Made by a program: the position numbers and the translations under genes. From a bacterium (GTDB lineage Bacteria > Desulfobacterota_D > UBA1144), in contig PAOQ02000014.1 in assembly GCA_002708105.2 (NCBI GenBank), forward strand, positions 1 to 48,526: a stretch of 48,526 nt of DNA. The letters run 5' to 3'. The notes beneath the pieces were generated by a model. It searched no databases. It saw only the letters and a list, made by a program, of their open reading frames with translations, and had not been told where the DNA came from. Positions 1 to 7,993 of this stretch are shown piece by piece (the first letter of the stretch is position 1; every line of letters begins with the position of its first letter).

Positions 1-543
1 GAAGGACTTAAGATTGCTGTCCCTGGTAAGCTAACCTCAGCTTTTTTGCTCCTACAGCTCTATTCAAAAAATGCAACATTTATTGAATATGATTTTGACC
101 AGGTTGTTCCAGCAATTCTTGATTCAAAAGTTGATGCAGGTTTAATAATTCATGAAGGTCAGATTACCTACAAGGATCTTGGATTAAATTTATTGTTAGA
201 TTTGCCAAAACTCTGGAATATGGACTGTAAGTACCCTATACCATTAGGTCTTAATGTAATTAGCAGGTCTTTAGATTTAGATGTGCAAATTGAGATTTCA
301 AAAATGATCAAAGAAAGTATTATGTACTCTCTTTCGAATGTTGAAGAAGCTCTTGATTATGCGATGGAATTTGGTAGAGGAGTATCTAGAAATGTTGCCA
401 GAGAATTTGTTTTAATGTATGTAAATCAGGATACTGTTGATTTTACTAGTAGGGGCATTCATGGACTCAAGTATTTTTATGATTCAGCTTACAAAAAGAA
501 CCTTATCAAAGATAAAATTGAATTAGATCTTATTTCAACCTAA
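1..543 (+). CDS. mqnD: 1,4-dihydroxy-6-naphthoate synthase MqnD (5' end outside window)
   Basis: The reading frame is open from base 1, so the gene enters from the left; about 180 C-terminal residues of a protein usually near 270-280 are present. The first visible residues (IAVPGKLTSAFLLLQLY) are the conserved MqnD segment, followed by the IHEGQITY motif and the PIPLG stretch typical of the family. MqnD converts cyclic dehypoxanthinyl futalosine to 1,4-dihydroxy-6-naphthoate in the futalosine route to menaquinone, in the cytoplasm. Its 3' end overlaps by 14 bases the end of a convergent gene that probably belongs to the same pathway. A TTG at 46 is an internal codon, not the start. Identity is fairly sure; the N-terminus cannot be judged. 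Confidence 0.88.
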   Translation, partial: EGLKIAVPGKLTSAFLLLQLYSKNATFIEYDFDQVVPAILDSKVDAGLIIHEGQITYKDLGLNLLLDLPKLWNMDCKYPIPLGLNVISRSLDLDVQIEISKMIKESIMYSLSNVEEALDYAMEFGRGVSRNVAREFVLMYVNQDTVDFTSRGIHGLKYFYDSAYKKNLIKDKIELDLIST

Positions 544-1756
544 GTATCTTTCCGTTTATCATAGACATTTTTAGATTATTCTTTTTTGAATGGATGATAG
601 ATAGGAATGGGTCTTTATTGATAAGTTCAAAGGCTATAAGATCTGCATTTTTGTTTATTTCTATTGATCCTACTATTCGATCTAGACCTAAAGCTTTTGC
701 TCCTCCGATAGTTGCCATATCAATAATTTTTTTTTCAGAATTCTTTGATACTATCTTTTTTGCATAAAGATATAGAAAGTTGATTTCGTCCAAAAAATTA
801 ATGGAAAGGTTGCTTGATAAGCCGTCAGTTCCAATTCCTGTTTTTTCATATTTAGAAAAAAATTTAATATTAGGAAGATTTTGATTTAGATACGCATTAC
901 TTCTTGGGCAGAGAACTACTGGATAATTACGGGTTTTTAATATTTCTAAATCTCTTTTAGTAAGGTTGTTCATGTGAATTAAAGCAATTTCTTGTTTGTT
1001 AGTGTTTAATTTATCCAAATATTCCAAAGGTGTACTTTTGTTATTGGATAGTTTTGTTTGTTTCATTAATTTAGATAATATATTTTTTTCCAAGTTATTC
1101 TTTTGTCCCTTGGCATATTTTATTTCTTCTATGCTCTCTGATAAATGAATTCCAAGATCAATATCCTTTTCTTTTGCGAAATTCATGACTTTTTTTAAAG
1201 ATTTAGAATCAAGCGAATATATTGAATGAGGAAATATTCTTGGGTGAAAAAGAGTATTTATTTTTTTATTTAATATCTTTTGTAGAAATTTCTTATCAAG
1301 ATTTCCAATTGTAGAATTTGTTAGCTCATAAAAATAAACTGTTCTTATACCACTATTGATAATAGGTTCATAGTCTAATCCATTATAAGAGCTAATCTGA
1401 CCAATAGTAGTTACGCCAGAATCTATCGATTCTTTTATAGATTTTTTCACTGAAATAGGAATTTTTTTGTTATTAAATTTTTTCTTAAGATCTATTATTT
1501 GACTCAACCATTCTGTAAATGAGTTGAATGGCTTTAATAATGATTGTGTCCAATAAAGTTCCAAGTGAACGTGAGCATTAATAAAACCTGGAAGTAAAAC
1601 AGATTTTTGCAAATCAATAATTTTATATTTACTCTTGTTTAAATCAGAGCTCGAAACAATATCAATTATCTTGCTATCTTTTACTATTACTGCTGAATCT
1701 TCAATGTAAGATTGGTTAGGAGTGAGAATATATTTTGCTTTAATTGCTTGAATCAT
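530..1756 (-). CDS. mqnX: Amidohydrolase, probable aminodeoxyfutalosine deaminase (MqnX-like)
   Basis: A 408-residue metal-dependent amidohydrolase of the cytosine deaminase/SsnA type. Visible metal-site residues are H62-x-H64 in INAHVH, H204 in GIHLSE, H261 in ALIHMN and D311 in GIGTDG; the CPRSN motif (C283 on) is characteristic of this branch. The branch includes aminodeoxyfutalosine deaminase, which converts aminodeoxyfutalosine to futalosine for menaquinone synthesis. The neighbouring convergent mqnD makes that substrate the best guess; a guanine, SAH/MTA or other deaminase cannot be excluded from motifs alone. The ATG lies one base after the dapF stop, so the two are probably co-transcribed and translationally coupled. 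Confidence 0.78.
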   Translation of the reverse strand: MIQAIKAKYILTPNQSYIEDSAVIVKDSKIIDIVSSSDLNKSKYKIIDLQKSVLLPGFINAHVHLELYWTQSLLKPFNSFTEWLSQIIDLKKKFNNKKIPISVKKSIKESIDSGVTTIGQISSYNGLDYEPIINSGIRTVYFYELTNSTIGNLDKKFLQKILNKKINTLFHPRIFPHSIYSLDSKSLKKVMNFAKEKDIDLGIHLSESIEEIKYAKGQKNNLEKNILSKLMKQTKLSNNKSTPLEYLDKLNTNKQEIALIHMNNLTKRDLEILKTRNYPVVLCPRSNAYLNQNLPNIKFFSKYEKTGIGTDGLSSNLSINFLDEINFLYLYAKKIVSKNSEKKIIDMATIGGAKALGLDRIVGSIEINKNADLIAFELINKDPFLSIIHSKKNNLKMSMINGKILRLK

Positions 1757-1757
1757 T

Positions 1758-2591
1758 TTACAGACTTAATTTACCAGAACATATCTCTTCAACAGGACCT
1801 TCCATTGTTAAATTATATTCTTTGTCTATTGTAATATATAATTTTCCACCAGGCATTAAGACTTCAACTCTTTCATCTAGTAAGCCTATTTTATACCCAA
1901 CAGATACTACCCCACACGAGCTACTTCCTGAGGCTAATGTATACCCTGCACCTCTTTCCCATATTTCAATTCTAACTTTTTTCTTTGAAATGATTTGTGC
2001 AAATTGAACATTTGTTCTATTAGGAAAAAATTTGTGATTTTCTATGAGTCCCCCAAACTCAATTGCATGCTTAGGAGATACCTTGTTCTTGAAAATAACG
2101 CAATGAGGGTTTCCAACACTGACAGCAGAGTAGGTGAACTCCTTATTCTTAACTTTTAGTTTTTCTCTTATTGAAAACTTCTTTTTAGTTTTTACCGGCA
2201 CCTTGCTAGAATCAAAAATAGCTTTACCCATCTCAACTCGAACAGATTTAACGACTTTATTTTTTATAATTACTTCACTTTGTACAAGACCACCTTTTGT
2301 CTCTATAGAAAAAATTTTCTTCTTAGTATAATTATAATCGTAAACAAATTTTGAGAATATTCTTAAGCCGTTGCCACTTTTTTCAGCTTCAGAACCGTCA
2401 GGATTATAAATCTTTAAACCAAAGTCAGCTTTCTTTGAATTAATTAAAAGTAATATTCCGTCTGCCCCAACTCCATAGTTTCTATGGCAAATATTTGATA
2501 TACGGTTTTTCGTTAGCTTAAAATCAATTTTTTGTGCATCTAATACTATATAGTCGTTCCCTAATCCATGAGATTTAATAAAATTATTCAT
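1758..2591 (-). CDS. dapF: Diaminopimelate epimerase family protein, both catalytic Cys replaced by Ser
   Basis: The 277-residue length and fold motifs fit DapF, which interconverts LL- and meso-diaminopimelate for lysine and peptidoglycan. GLGNDY (residues 9-14), the NPDGSEAE segment, VGNPHC (159-164) and WERGAG (211-216) are all in place. The two catalytic positions differ: canonical CGNG reads S72-GNG (codon AGT), and the canonical A-C-G of the second site reads A-S221-G (codon TCA). I checked both in the nucleotide sequence. Canonical DapF uses this Cys pair as acid and base, so this protein may be a variant epimerase or act on another substrate. A Cys at 226 sits nearby but is not the canonical position. 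It leads an operon with the amidohydrolase and is divergent from fabG. Confidence 0.82.
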   Translation of the reverse strand: MNNFIKSHGLGNDYIVLDAQKIDFKLTKNRISNICHRNYGVGADGILLLINSKKADFGLKIYNPDGSEAEKSGNGLRIFSKFVYDYNYTKKKIFSIETKGGLVQSEVIIKNKVVKSVRVEMGKAIFDSSKVPVKTKKKFSIREKLKVKNKEFTYSAVSVGNPHCVIFKNKVSPKHAIEFGGLIENHKFFPNRTNVQFAQIISKKKVRIEIWERGAGYTLASGSSSCGVVSVGYKIGLLDERVEVLMPGGKLYITIDKEYNLTMEGPVEEICSGKLSL

Positions 2592-2697
2592 GATTTATTA
2601 ATATTAAACCAATAATTACTGATAGCCGAGGAAAATTGTAGATAATTATTTCTTTTTTGTATAGAATTAATCAGATATTCAATTAGGGGGTTTTGAA

Positions 2698-3459
2698 ATG
2701 ATTGAAGATTTATATAATGTAAAAGATAAAGTTGCTGTTGTTACTGGAAGCTCAAGAGGCATAGGTAAGCAGTGTGCTTTAGCTTTCGCGGAAGCTGGTG
2801 CAAAATTAGTTCTAAACTATGTAAGTAATAAGGAAGCTGCTGAGATTACAGCTGAAGAGATTGCTGATTTAGGTTCCGAGGCTATTGTTGTTCAAGCAGA
2901 TGTAAAAGACTTTGAAGCTTGTCAGGCATTGGGGGAAGAGGCTATAAAGGCTTACGGACAGGTTGATTTCCTTGTTAATAACGCAGGAATTAACCGAGAC
3001 ATAACTTTTAGTCGTATGTCACAAGAAGAATGGAAAGAGGTTGTAGATACTAATTTAGGCGCTTTGTTTAACATGTCAAAATCTGTTGTCCCACATATGA
3101 GAGATGCAGGTTCAGGTGTTATTGTATCAATTTCATCTATTATTGGTGAAACTGGAAATATTGGCCAGTCTAATTATGCTGCAACGAAAAGTGGTATGTA
3201 TGGATTTACAAGAAGCCTTGCTAGAGAGCTAGCAAAAGACAACATTAGGGTGAATACAGTTTCACCTGGTTTTGTTGAAACTGATATGCTTCACACTGTT
3301 CCACCTGATCTTTTAGCCGGTATTAAGGACGAGATTCCTTTAGGTAGATTTGGTTATGCAGACGAAGTTGCCCTAGCTGTTCTATATCTTTGTTCACCTG
3401 CCGCGTCATGGATAACAGGTACGAATATGAGCATCAACGGCGGACACAATATGCTGTAA
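2698..3459 (+). CDS. fabG: 3-oxoacyl-ACP reductase / acetoacetyl-CoA reductase-like SDR
   Basis: A 253-residue classical short-chain dehydrogenase. The NAD(P)-binding TGSSRGIG motif is at residues 16-23, NNAG at 94-97, the catalytic Asn at N119, and the Ser-Tyr-Lys set at S147, Y160 and K164. PGFVETDM and the ING-rich C-terminus match FabG and the closely related PhaB acetoacetyl-CoA reductases. It probably reduces 3-oxoacyl-ACP in fatty acid elongation; no acp or fabF lies beside it, so a PhaB-like CoA role remains possible. A strong Shine-Dalgarno, AGGGGG at 2685-2690, precedes the ATG. The gene stands alone, divergent from dapF, and is followed directly by a hairpin terminator. Confidence 0.85.
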   Translation: MIEDLYNVKDKVAVVTGSSRGIGKQCALAFAEAGAKLVLNYVSNKEAAEITAEEIADLGSEAIVVQADVKDFEACQALGEEAIKAYGQVDFLVNNAGINRDITFSRMSQEEWKEVVDTNLGALFNMSKSVVPHMRDAGSGVIVSISSIIGETGNIGQSNYAATKSGMYGFTRSLARELAKDNIRVNTVSPGFVETDMLHTVPPDLLAGIKDEIPLGRFGYADEVALAVLYLCSPAASWITGTNMSINGGHNML

Positions 3460-3468
3460 AGCTTAATA

Positions 3469-3492
3469 TAAGGGGAAGGGTTCTTCCCCTTA
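3469..3492 (+). terminator. Hairpin terminator between fabG and the convergent CcsA-like gene
   Basis: A perfect 9-bp inverted repeat, TAAGGGGAA / TTCCCCTTA, with a six-base loop lies 9 bases after the fabG stop and is followed by an A/T-rich tail. The next gene converges from the other side, so the hairpin may stop transcription in both directions. The T-tract is short and interrupted. Confidence 0.7.
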
Positions 3493-3509
3493 AATTTACT
3501 TTAATACAC

Positions 3510-4292
3510 CTAAACAAATGTATGTGAAGGTAAATCTAGAAAATACATAAAAATATATCCTATAATAATAGAGGTAAACCCTAGAAGTGATATTAATGAT
3601 ACTTTTAGCCCACTTAAATTATATGTGATTCTTAGTTGTATCAGGGAAAAGTAAATTAGCCATGAGAAAATTGAAAGCGCTGATACAGTACCAAACCAGT
3701 ATGTTCCAATCTGGTTTTTAGAAAGGAGAAACCCTAAAGCTAAACCAATAGTCATTAGTGGGAAAGAAGTAATTATTAAATTAAAGTTAATTTTTTCAAT
3801 TAATGATAAGCTCGGCATTCTTGATATCTTCTTAACTTTTTTATTCTTGAAATTTCTATGCTGATATATAAACATTATAGAAAAAATTGAAGAAATGAGA
3901 AGTGTTGTATGGGATAGAATATTAAGTAAAACGTGAATGATTAGGATTCTATTGTTATAGGAGGAGCCCCCATCCTCATTGCTAATCATTACTAAAGGCA
4001 CTGTTAAAATAAATGCCACGGGAGAAATAAAAAAACAATATAAGTTTTTAATGTTTTGTCTTATAAAGATTAGTGCAAAAGTGGACAGTATGAAAGATGC
4101 TACAAATAAAGTTATTTCAATATTTCTTTGTTCAAAATCAACCGTCTTATTTATCAACAGTAAAATTTGAATTCCTATTGCTGAGGTAAAAAGCCAATGA
4201 CTAAATCTGGCAGAACCTATTTTTCCAGAATAAATGTAATAAAGTGATAAAATAAATGAGATGAAATATAAGATTGGAATTATTATCAACAA
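3510..4292 (-). CDS. CcsA/HemX-type cytochrome c assembly membrane protein
   Basis: A 260-residue polytopic membrane protein with about eight hydrophobic segments from residue 1 to the C-terminus. The central segment contains H-V-L-L-N-I-L-S-H followed by a cytoplasmic basic loop with RMPSL and then a FPLMTIGLALG helix. This is the arrangement of the CcsA/CcmF/HemX superfamily, whose members handle haem during System II cytochrome c maturation. The WGxWxxD haem motif of full CcsA is not obvious, so it may be the HemX-like branch. It begins three bases after the prfA stop and is presumably co-transcribed with it. HemX and prfA both occur near hemA in other bacteria, but no hemA is seen here. 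Confidence 0.7.
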   Translation of the reverse strand: MLIIIPILYFISFILSLYYIYSGKIGSARFSHWLFTSAIGIQILLLINKTVDFEQRNIEITLFVASFILSTFALIFIRQNIKNLYCFFISPVAFILTVPLVMISNEDGGSSYNNRILIIHVLLNILSHTTLLISSIFSIMFIYQHRNFKNKKVKKISRMPSLSLIEKINFNLIITSFPLMTIGLALGFLLSKNQIGTYWFGTVSALSIFSWLIYFSLIQLRITYNLSGLKVSLISLLGFTSIIIGYIFMYFLDLPSHTFV

Positions 4293-4295
4293 GTT

Positions 4296-5360
4296 TTAAG
4301 CTACCCCACTTTCTTCATTTATATAATTTTTATATAATTCTTGATTTAATTCATCCAAATCTCCATCAAGAATATAGTCGAGTTTATGCAGGGTCAAATT
4401 TATCCTATGATCTGTAACTCGTCCTTGTGGGAAATTATATGTTCTAATCTTTTCACTTCTATCTCCACCTCCAACTAATAGTTTTCGTGTTTTTGACATA
4501 TCCTGCTCTTTCTTCCTTTCTTGTTCTTCGAATAATTTTGCATTTAAGACTCTCATGGCTCTTTGCCTATTCTGATGTTGTGATTTTCCATCTTGGTTTT
4601 GAACAACTATCCCTGTGGGTATGTGTGTTATCCTCACAGCAGAATCAGTTTTATTTACATGTTGACCACCAGCACCAGATGCCCTATATGTATCAATTCT
4701 TAAATCTTTTTCATTTATTTCAATTTCAACTTCATCTACCTCTGGAAGTATTGCTACAGTAGCTGTGGATGTATGGACTCTTCCGCTCGTTTCAGTTGAC
4801 GGAACACGTTGAACTCGATGTACACCACTTTCAAATTTCATAAATGAGTATATGTCTTTACCATTAATTGAAGCTATTGCCTCTTTTACTCCACCGAGAC
4901 CTATCTCGTTTTTGTTAATAATTTCCATATCCCACTTTTTTCTTTCACAGTAACGCAAATACATCCTTAGAAGATCACTTGCAAACAAAGCAGCTTCGTC
5001 TCCACCGGCACCTGCTCTAATTTCAATAATTACATCTTTTGAATCTAGTGGATCTTTTGGCCTTACTTCGAATTTAATCTTATCTTCAATTTCAGCTAAG
5101 TTTAAATTAAGTTTGACAAGTTCTTCTTCAGCAAGCTCTTTAAATTCTTTATCATTTAATAATTCATTATTTTCTTCAATTGATTGTTCAATCTCAACAA
5201 GATCCTTATATAGCTCAACTATTTCGTTTAAATTACTTCTTTTCTTTGATAATTTAATTATCTCATCGGTATTAATATTCGAAGAATTCAATTTCTCATC
5301 AATTTCGTCGACAGTTTTTTTTGCTATTTCTAGCTCTTTTCTTATTTTTTTTTCAATCAT
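4296..5360 (-). CDS. prfA: Peptide chain release factor 1
   Basis: The protein has 354 residues, the usual RF1 length. The catalytic GGQ is at residues 231-233 in [14 protein letters not shown], which positions water for peptidyl-tRNA hydrolysis. The codon-recognition tripeptide fits RF1 (PxT) as P187-S188-T189 rather than the SPF of RF2, so it should read UAA and UAG. The coiled-coil N-terminal domain 1 spans about residues 1-100. It heads a two-gene unit with the CcsA-like gene and is divergent from the zapB-zapA run across a 48-base spacer. No prmC methyltransferase gene follows. Confidence 0.95.
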   Translation of the reverse strand: MIEKKIRKELEIAKKTVDEIDEKLNSSNINTDEIIKLSKKRSNLNEIVELYKDLVEIEQSIEENNELLNDKEFKELAEEELVKLNLNLAEIEDKIKFEVRPKDPLDSKDVIIEIRAGAGGDEAALFASDLLRMYLRYCERKKWDMEIINKNEIGLGGVKEAIASINGKDIYSFMKFESGVHRVQRVPSTETSGRVHTSTATVAILPEVDEVEIEINEKDLRIDTYRASGAGGQHVNKTDSAVRITHIPTGIVVQNQDGKSQHQNRQRAMRVLNAKLFEEQERKKEQDMSKTRKLLVGGGDRSEKIRTYNFPQGRVTDHRINLTLHKLDYILDGDLDELNQELYKNYINEESGVA

Positions 5361-5408
5361 ATAAGAAACATTGCTTGTAAAGCTCTCACTTTTGGATAAA
5401 ATTATATC

Positions 5409-5618
5409 ATGGATATCATAGATATCCTTGATAAGAAGGTTAAGGATACCGTAGAAGCAAAAGTAAGACTAGAGGAAAAGTTAGTTAATTTAAAGAAAAG
5501 TATAGAAAAATTAAGTAATGATAATGAAGAGTTAAGAGTTGAAAATGAATCTTATAAGAAAGAAATAAGATCTGCTCTTGATGAGTTAGAAGAAATTATT
5601 CGAGATTTAGGAATTTAG
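5409..5618 (+). CDS. Small coiled-coil protein, ZapB-like
   Basis: A 69-residue, highly charged, almost entirely helical protein with heptad-like spacing of Leu/Ile from about residue 10 to 66. ZapB, the cell-division coiled-coil protein that works with ZapA and FtsZ, has this size and composition. The gene directly precedes zapA: its TAG stop shares one base with the zapA GTG start. The position supports the ZapB assignment, but the sequence alone is too low in information to prove it. A possible -10 box TAAAAT at 5397-5402 would place the transcription start almost at the ATG, so the leader may be very short. Confidence 0.6.
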   Translation: MDIIDILDKKVKDTVEAKVRLEEKLVNLKKSIEKLSNDNEELRVENESYKKEIRSALDELEEIIRDLGI

Positions 5619-5869
5619 TGAAAGATATACATTTAAGTTTTCAGGAAACAAAGTTAAGAATAGAGACTGAATGTAGTGATGAGATAATAGATAAAATTGA
5701 AGAATATATAAGTCTTAATTATTTGAAGCACAATCTTTCAGATCCAACTATACCTAGATTGACAGTATCTAATATCCTCTTAGTTAATGCAATTTACGAG
5801 ATTCTTTCCTTAGAAAAAGAAAAGGAAGAATGTAGTGAAAGAGTCAATAAAATCTTGTCAAACTTTTAG
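5618..5869 (+). CDS. zapA: Cell division protein ZapA
   Basis: An 83-residue protein with the ZapA layout: a short N-terminal beta-rich domain with basic and acidic residues (LRIETECSDE), then a long helix containing ILLVNAIYEILSLEKEKEE, which matches the conserved ZapA alanine/leucine and EKE helix. ZapA binds and cross-links FtsZ filaments at midcell. The GTG start overlaps the upstream stop by one base, and its 3' end overlaps the ygfA start by 35 bases. In many proteobacteria the 6S RNA gene lies between zapA and ygfA; here the overlap leaves no room for it. Confidence 0.75.
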   Translation: MKDIHLSFQETKLRIETECSDEIIDKIEEYISLNYLKHNLSDPTIPRLTVSNILLVNAIYEILSLEKEKEECSERVNKILSNF

Positions 5870-6422
5870 TAAGGATTCATTAAGGTCTTTTTTAGTTAAG
5901 AAAAGATTAAATATGAGCGATAGCGAAATTGCTATTAAGTCCAATTCTTTACAAGAACTTTTTTTAGAAAAGATTAGTTCGGACAATTCAATTCATTCGA
6001 TAGCTTTATATTCTTCAATTAATAAAGAAGTAAGAACAGGTTGCATCCACAATAATCTAATACTAAATAATAAGAAGATTTTTTATCCAAAAATAGTGGG
6101 AAACAATCTTAAATTCGTCGAGTCGAACAATCTTAATGCTTTTTCGGTAGGGAAATTTAATATTATGGAACCTGAGAGTGATAAATATGCTCTATTGGGA
6201 GATATTGATTTATTTGTTTTACCTAGTGTTGGGATAGGTTCTCTTGGCAAAAGATTAGGATATGGCGGCGGATTTTACGATAGGGTTTTATCAAGTATAA
6301 AAAAAGAAAAAATTTGCTCGTTTATTTATGATTTTCAAGTTATTGAGAATTTTTTTGGAGAAAATCACGATATTGAAGCATCTAAGGTATTTACGGAAAA
6401 GAGAGTTATATATTTCAATTAA
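5835..6422 (+). CDS. ygfA: 5-formyltetrahydrofolate cyclo-ligase
   Basis: A 195-residue protein of the 5-FCL family (MTHFS), which converts 5-formyl-THF to 5,10-methenyl-THF using ATP. The hallmark GYGGGFYDR is present near residue 145, preceded by LPSVGIGSLGKRLG, and the N-terminus has the family's basic segment ending in RLNMSDSE. A GTG start at 5835 with AAGGAA a few bases upstream gives the full N-terminal helix, at the cost of a 35-base overlap with zapA; a later start would cut into the family domain. It is followed 12 bases later by rny. Confidence 0.88.
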   Translation: MKESIKSCQTFSKDSLRSFLVKKRLNMSDSEIAIKSNSLQELFLEKISSDNSIHSIALYSSINKEVRTGCIHNNLILNNKKIFYPKIVGNNLKFVESNNLNAFSVGKFNIMEPESDKYALLGDIDLFVLPSVGIGSLGKRLGYGGGFYDRVLSSIKKEKICSFIYDFQVIENFFGENHDIEASKVFTEKRVIYFN

Positions 6423-6434
6423 AGGGAGATAGTT

Positions 6435-7991
6435 ATGAATATGGTATTAATAATTAGTTGTATAGGTTGTTTACTTGCAGGGTTTCTTATTTTTTGGTTA
6501 GCAAATAAGAAAAACCTTGTAAAAGATATTTCTAAGATGAAAGATGAATCTGAAAAGATAATAAGTACTGCAAAAAGCAAAGCTTTTAAGGTGGTTAAAG
6601 ATAGCGAAAAAAAAGCTAGACAGTACAAAGAGAATCAAATTAAAAAAGTTAAAGATGAAGTTTCATTGATTAAAAAGGAAGTTGAAGTAAAGGAAAAAGA
6701 GATTCTAAGTAAAGAGGCCTCATTTAAAGAATCGCAGATTGAAATTACAAAAGCAGAGGCAAGATTAGAAGTAAAAGAAAAGAACTGTGATGAGTTAGAG
6801 AAGAAATATATTCAAAAAGAAGAAGAGTTAGAGAAGATATTGGAGGATGCTAAGCAAAAGATTGAGTCTATTTCGGGTTTGTCTCGTGAACAAGCTAGGG
6901 AAGAGTTAATTTCAACTGTAGAGGATGAAGCAAGAATAATTTCAGCCAGAAAGATCAAAGACATAGAAGATAATCTTAATGCTGACGCAGAAAGAAAAGC
7001 TAAAAATATTATTGCAATGGCAATTCAGAAATATGCAGCTTCATATACATCTGAAAAAACTTCTACTGTAGTTAATTTGCCGAGCGATGATATGAAAGGA
7101 AGAATTATTGGAAGAGAGGGAAGAAATATTAGGACCATCGAATTAAAGACAGGCGTTGATATCATTATTGATGATACTCCTGGGATTGTTACTGTATCAT
7201 CTCATAATCCACTAAGAAGAGAGATTGCTTCTCGTGCGATTAAAAAGTTGCTTGATGATGGAAGAGTTCATCCTGGAAGAATTGAGGAGATTGTAGACGA
7301 GATAGAGGAGAAGCTATCTGAGGAATTACAGAAACTTGGTCAGGATGCAATTCTGGAGCTTGGATTAAGCAATATGCATCCAGATTTAATTACTTTGGTA
7401 GGTCGGATGAAATATAGAACATCGTATTCTCAGAATATTCTAGATCATTCACTTGAGGTAGCTCAACTTTGTGGAGTTCTAGCTGGTGAAGTTGGATTGG
7501 ATCCTAAAATAGCAAAAAGAGCTGGCTTACTTCATGATATAGGAAAGGCTGTTGACCATGATATGGAGGGTAGCCATGATGATATCGGAGCTGAGTTAGT
7601 AAAAAAATATAACGAGCCAAAAGAAGTTATTGATGCTGTAGAGCTTTCACATTCGGATAATCCATCAAGTCTCTACTGTCTATTAGTTCAGGCATCAGAT
7701 GCAATTTCAGCAGCAAGACCTGGGGCAAGAAAAGAATCATATGAATCTTATGTCAAAAGAGTTAAAGAACTTGAAGATATAGCATCTTCCTTTAATGGAG
7801 TAGATAAATGTTTTGCTATTCAAGCGGGAAGAGAGGTAAGAGTGATGGTGGAGAGTGACAAGATTAATGATGATGAGGCTACAATATTGTCACATAATAT
7901 TGCAAAAAAAATTGAGGATGAAGTTTCATATCCTGGCAATGTTAAGATTACAGTCGTTAGAGAAGTTAGAACTTCTGCAGTTGCCAACTAA
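6435..7991 (+). CDS. rny: Ribonuclease Y
   Basis: A 518-residue membrane-anchored endoribonuclease that initiates mRNA decay. The order of parts is complete: an N-terminal transmembrane helix (about residues 3-24), a long coiled coil (about 30-200), a KH RNA-binding domain with GRIIGREGRN at 222-231, and an HD phosphohydrolase domain with the metal-binding H367-D368 in LLHDIGKA. AGGGAG just after the ygfA stop is a good ribosome-binding site. RNase Y behind zapA/ygfA is common in deltaproteobacterial-type genomes. Its stop is two bases from the end of the convergent ppdK, with no terminator between them. Confidence 0.96.
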   Translation: MNMVLIISCIGCLLAGFLIFWLANKKNLVKDISKMKDESEKIISTAKSKAFKVVKDSEKKARQYKENQIKKVKDEVSLIKKEVEVKEKEILSKEASFKESQIEITKAEARLEVKEKNCDELEKKYIQKEEELEKILEDAKQKIESISGLSREQAREELISTVEDEARIISARKIKDIEDNLNADAERKAKNIIAMAIQKYAASYTSEKTSTVVNLPSDDMKGRIIGREGRNIRTIELKTGVDIIIDDTPGIVTVSSHNPLRREIASRAIKKLLDDGRVHPGRIEEIVDEIEEKLSEELQKLGQDAILELGLSNMHPDLITLVGRMKYRTSYSQNILDHSLEVAQLCGVLAGEVGLDPKIAKRAGLLHDIGKAVDHDMEGSHDDIGAELVKKYNEPKEVIDAVELSHSDNPSSLYCLLVQASDAISAARPGARKESYESYVKRVKELEDIASSFNGVDKCFAIQAGREVRVMVESDKINDDEATILSHNIAKKIEDEVSYPGNVKITVVREVRTSAVAN

Positions 7992-7993
7992 AA

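Noticed and set aside
4487-4762. Plus-strand 91-codon frame opposite prfA
   Set aside because: It covers the GGQ region of prfA in antisense; composition and lack of a ribosome-binding site mark it as a shadow.
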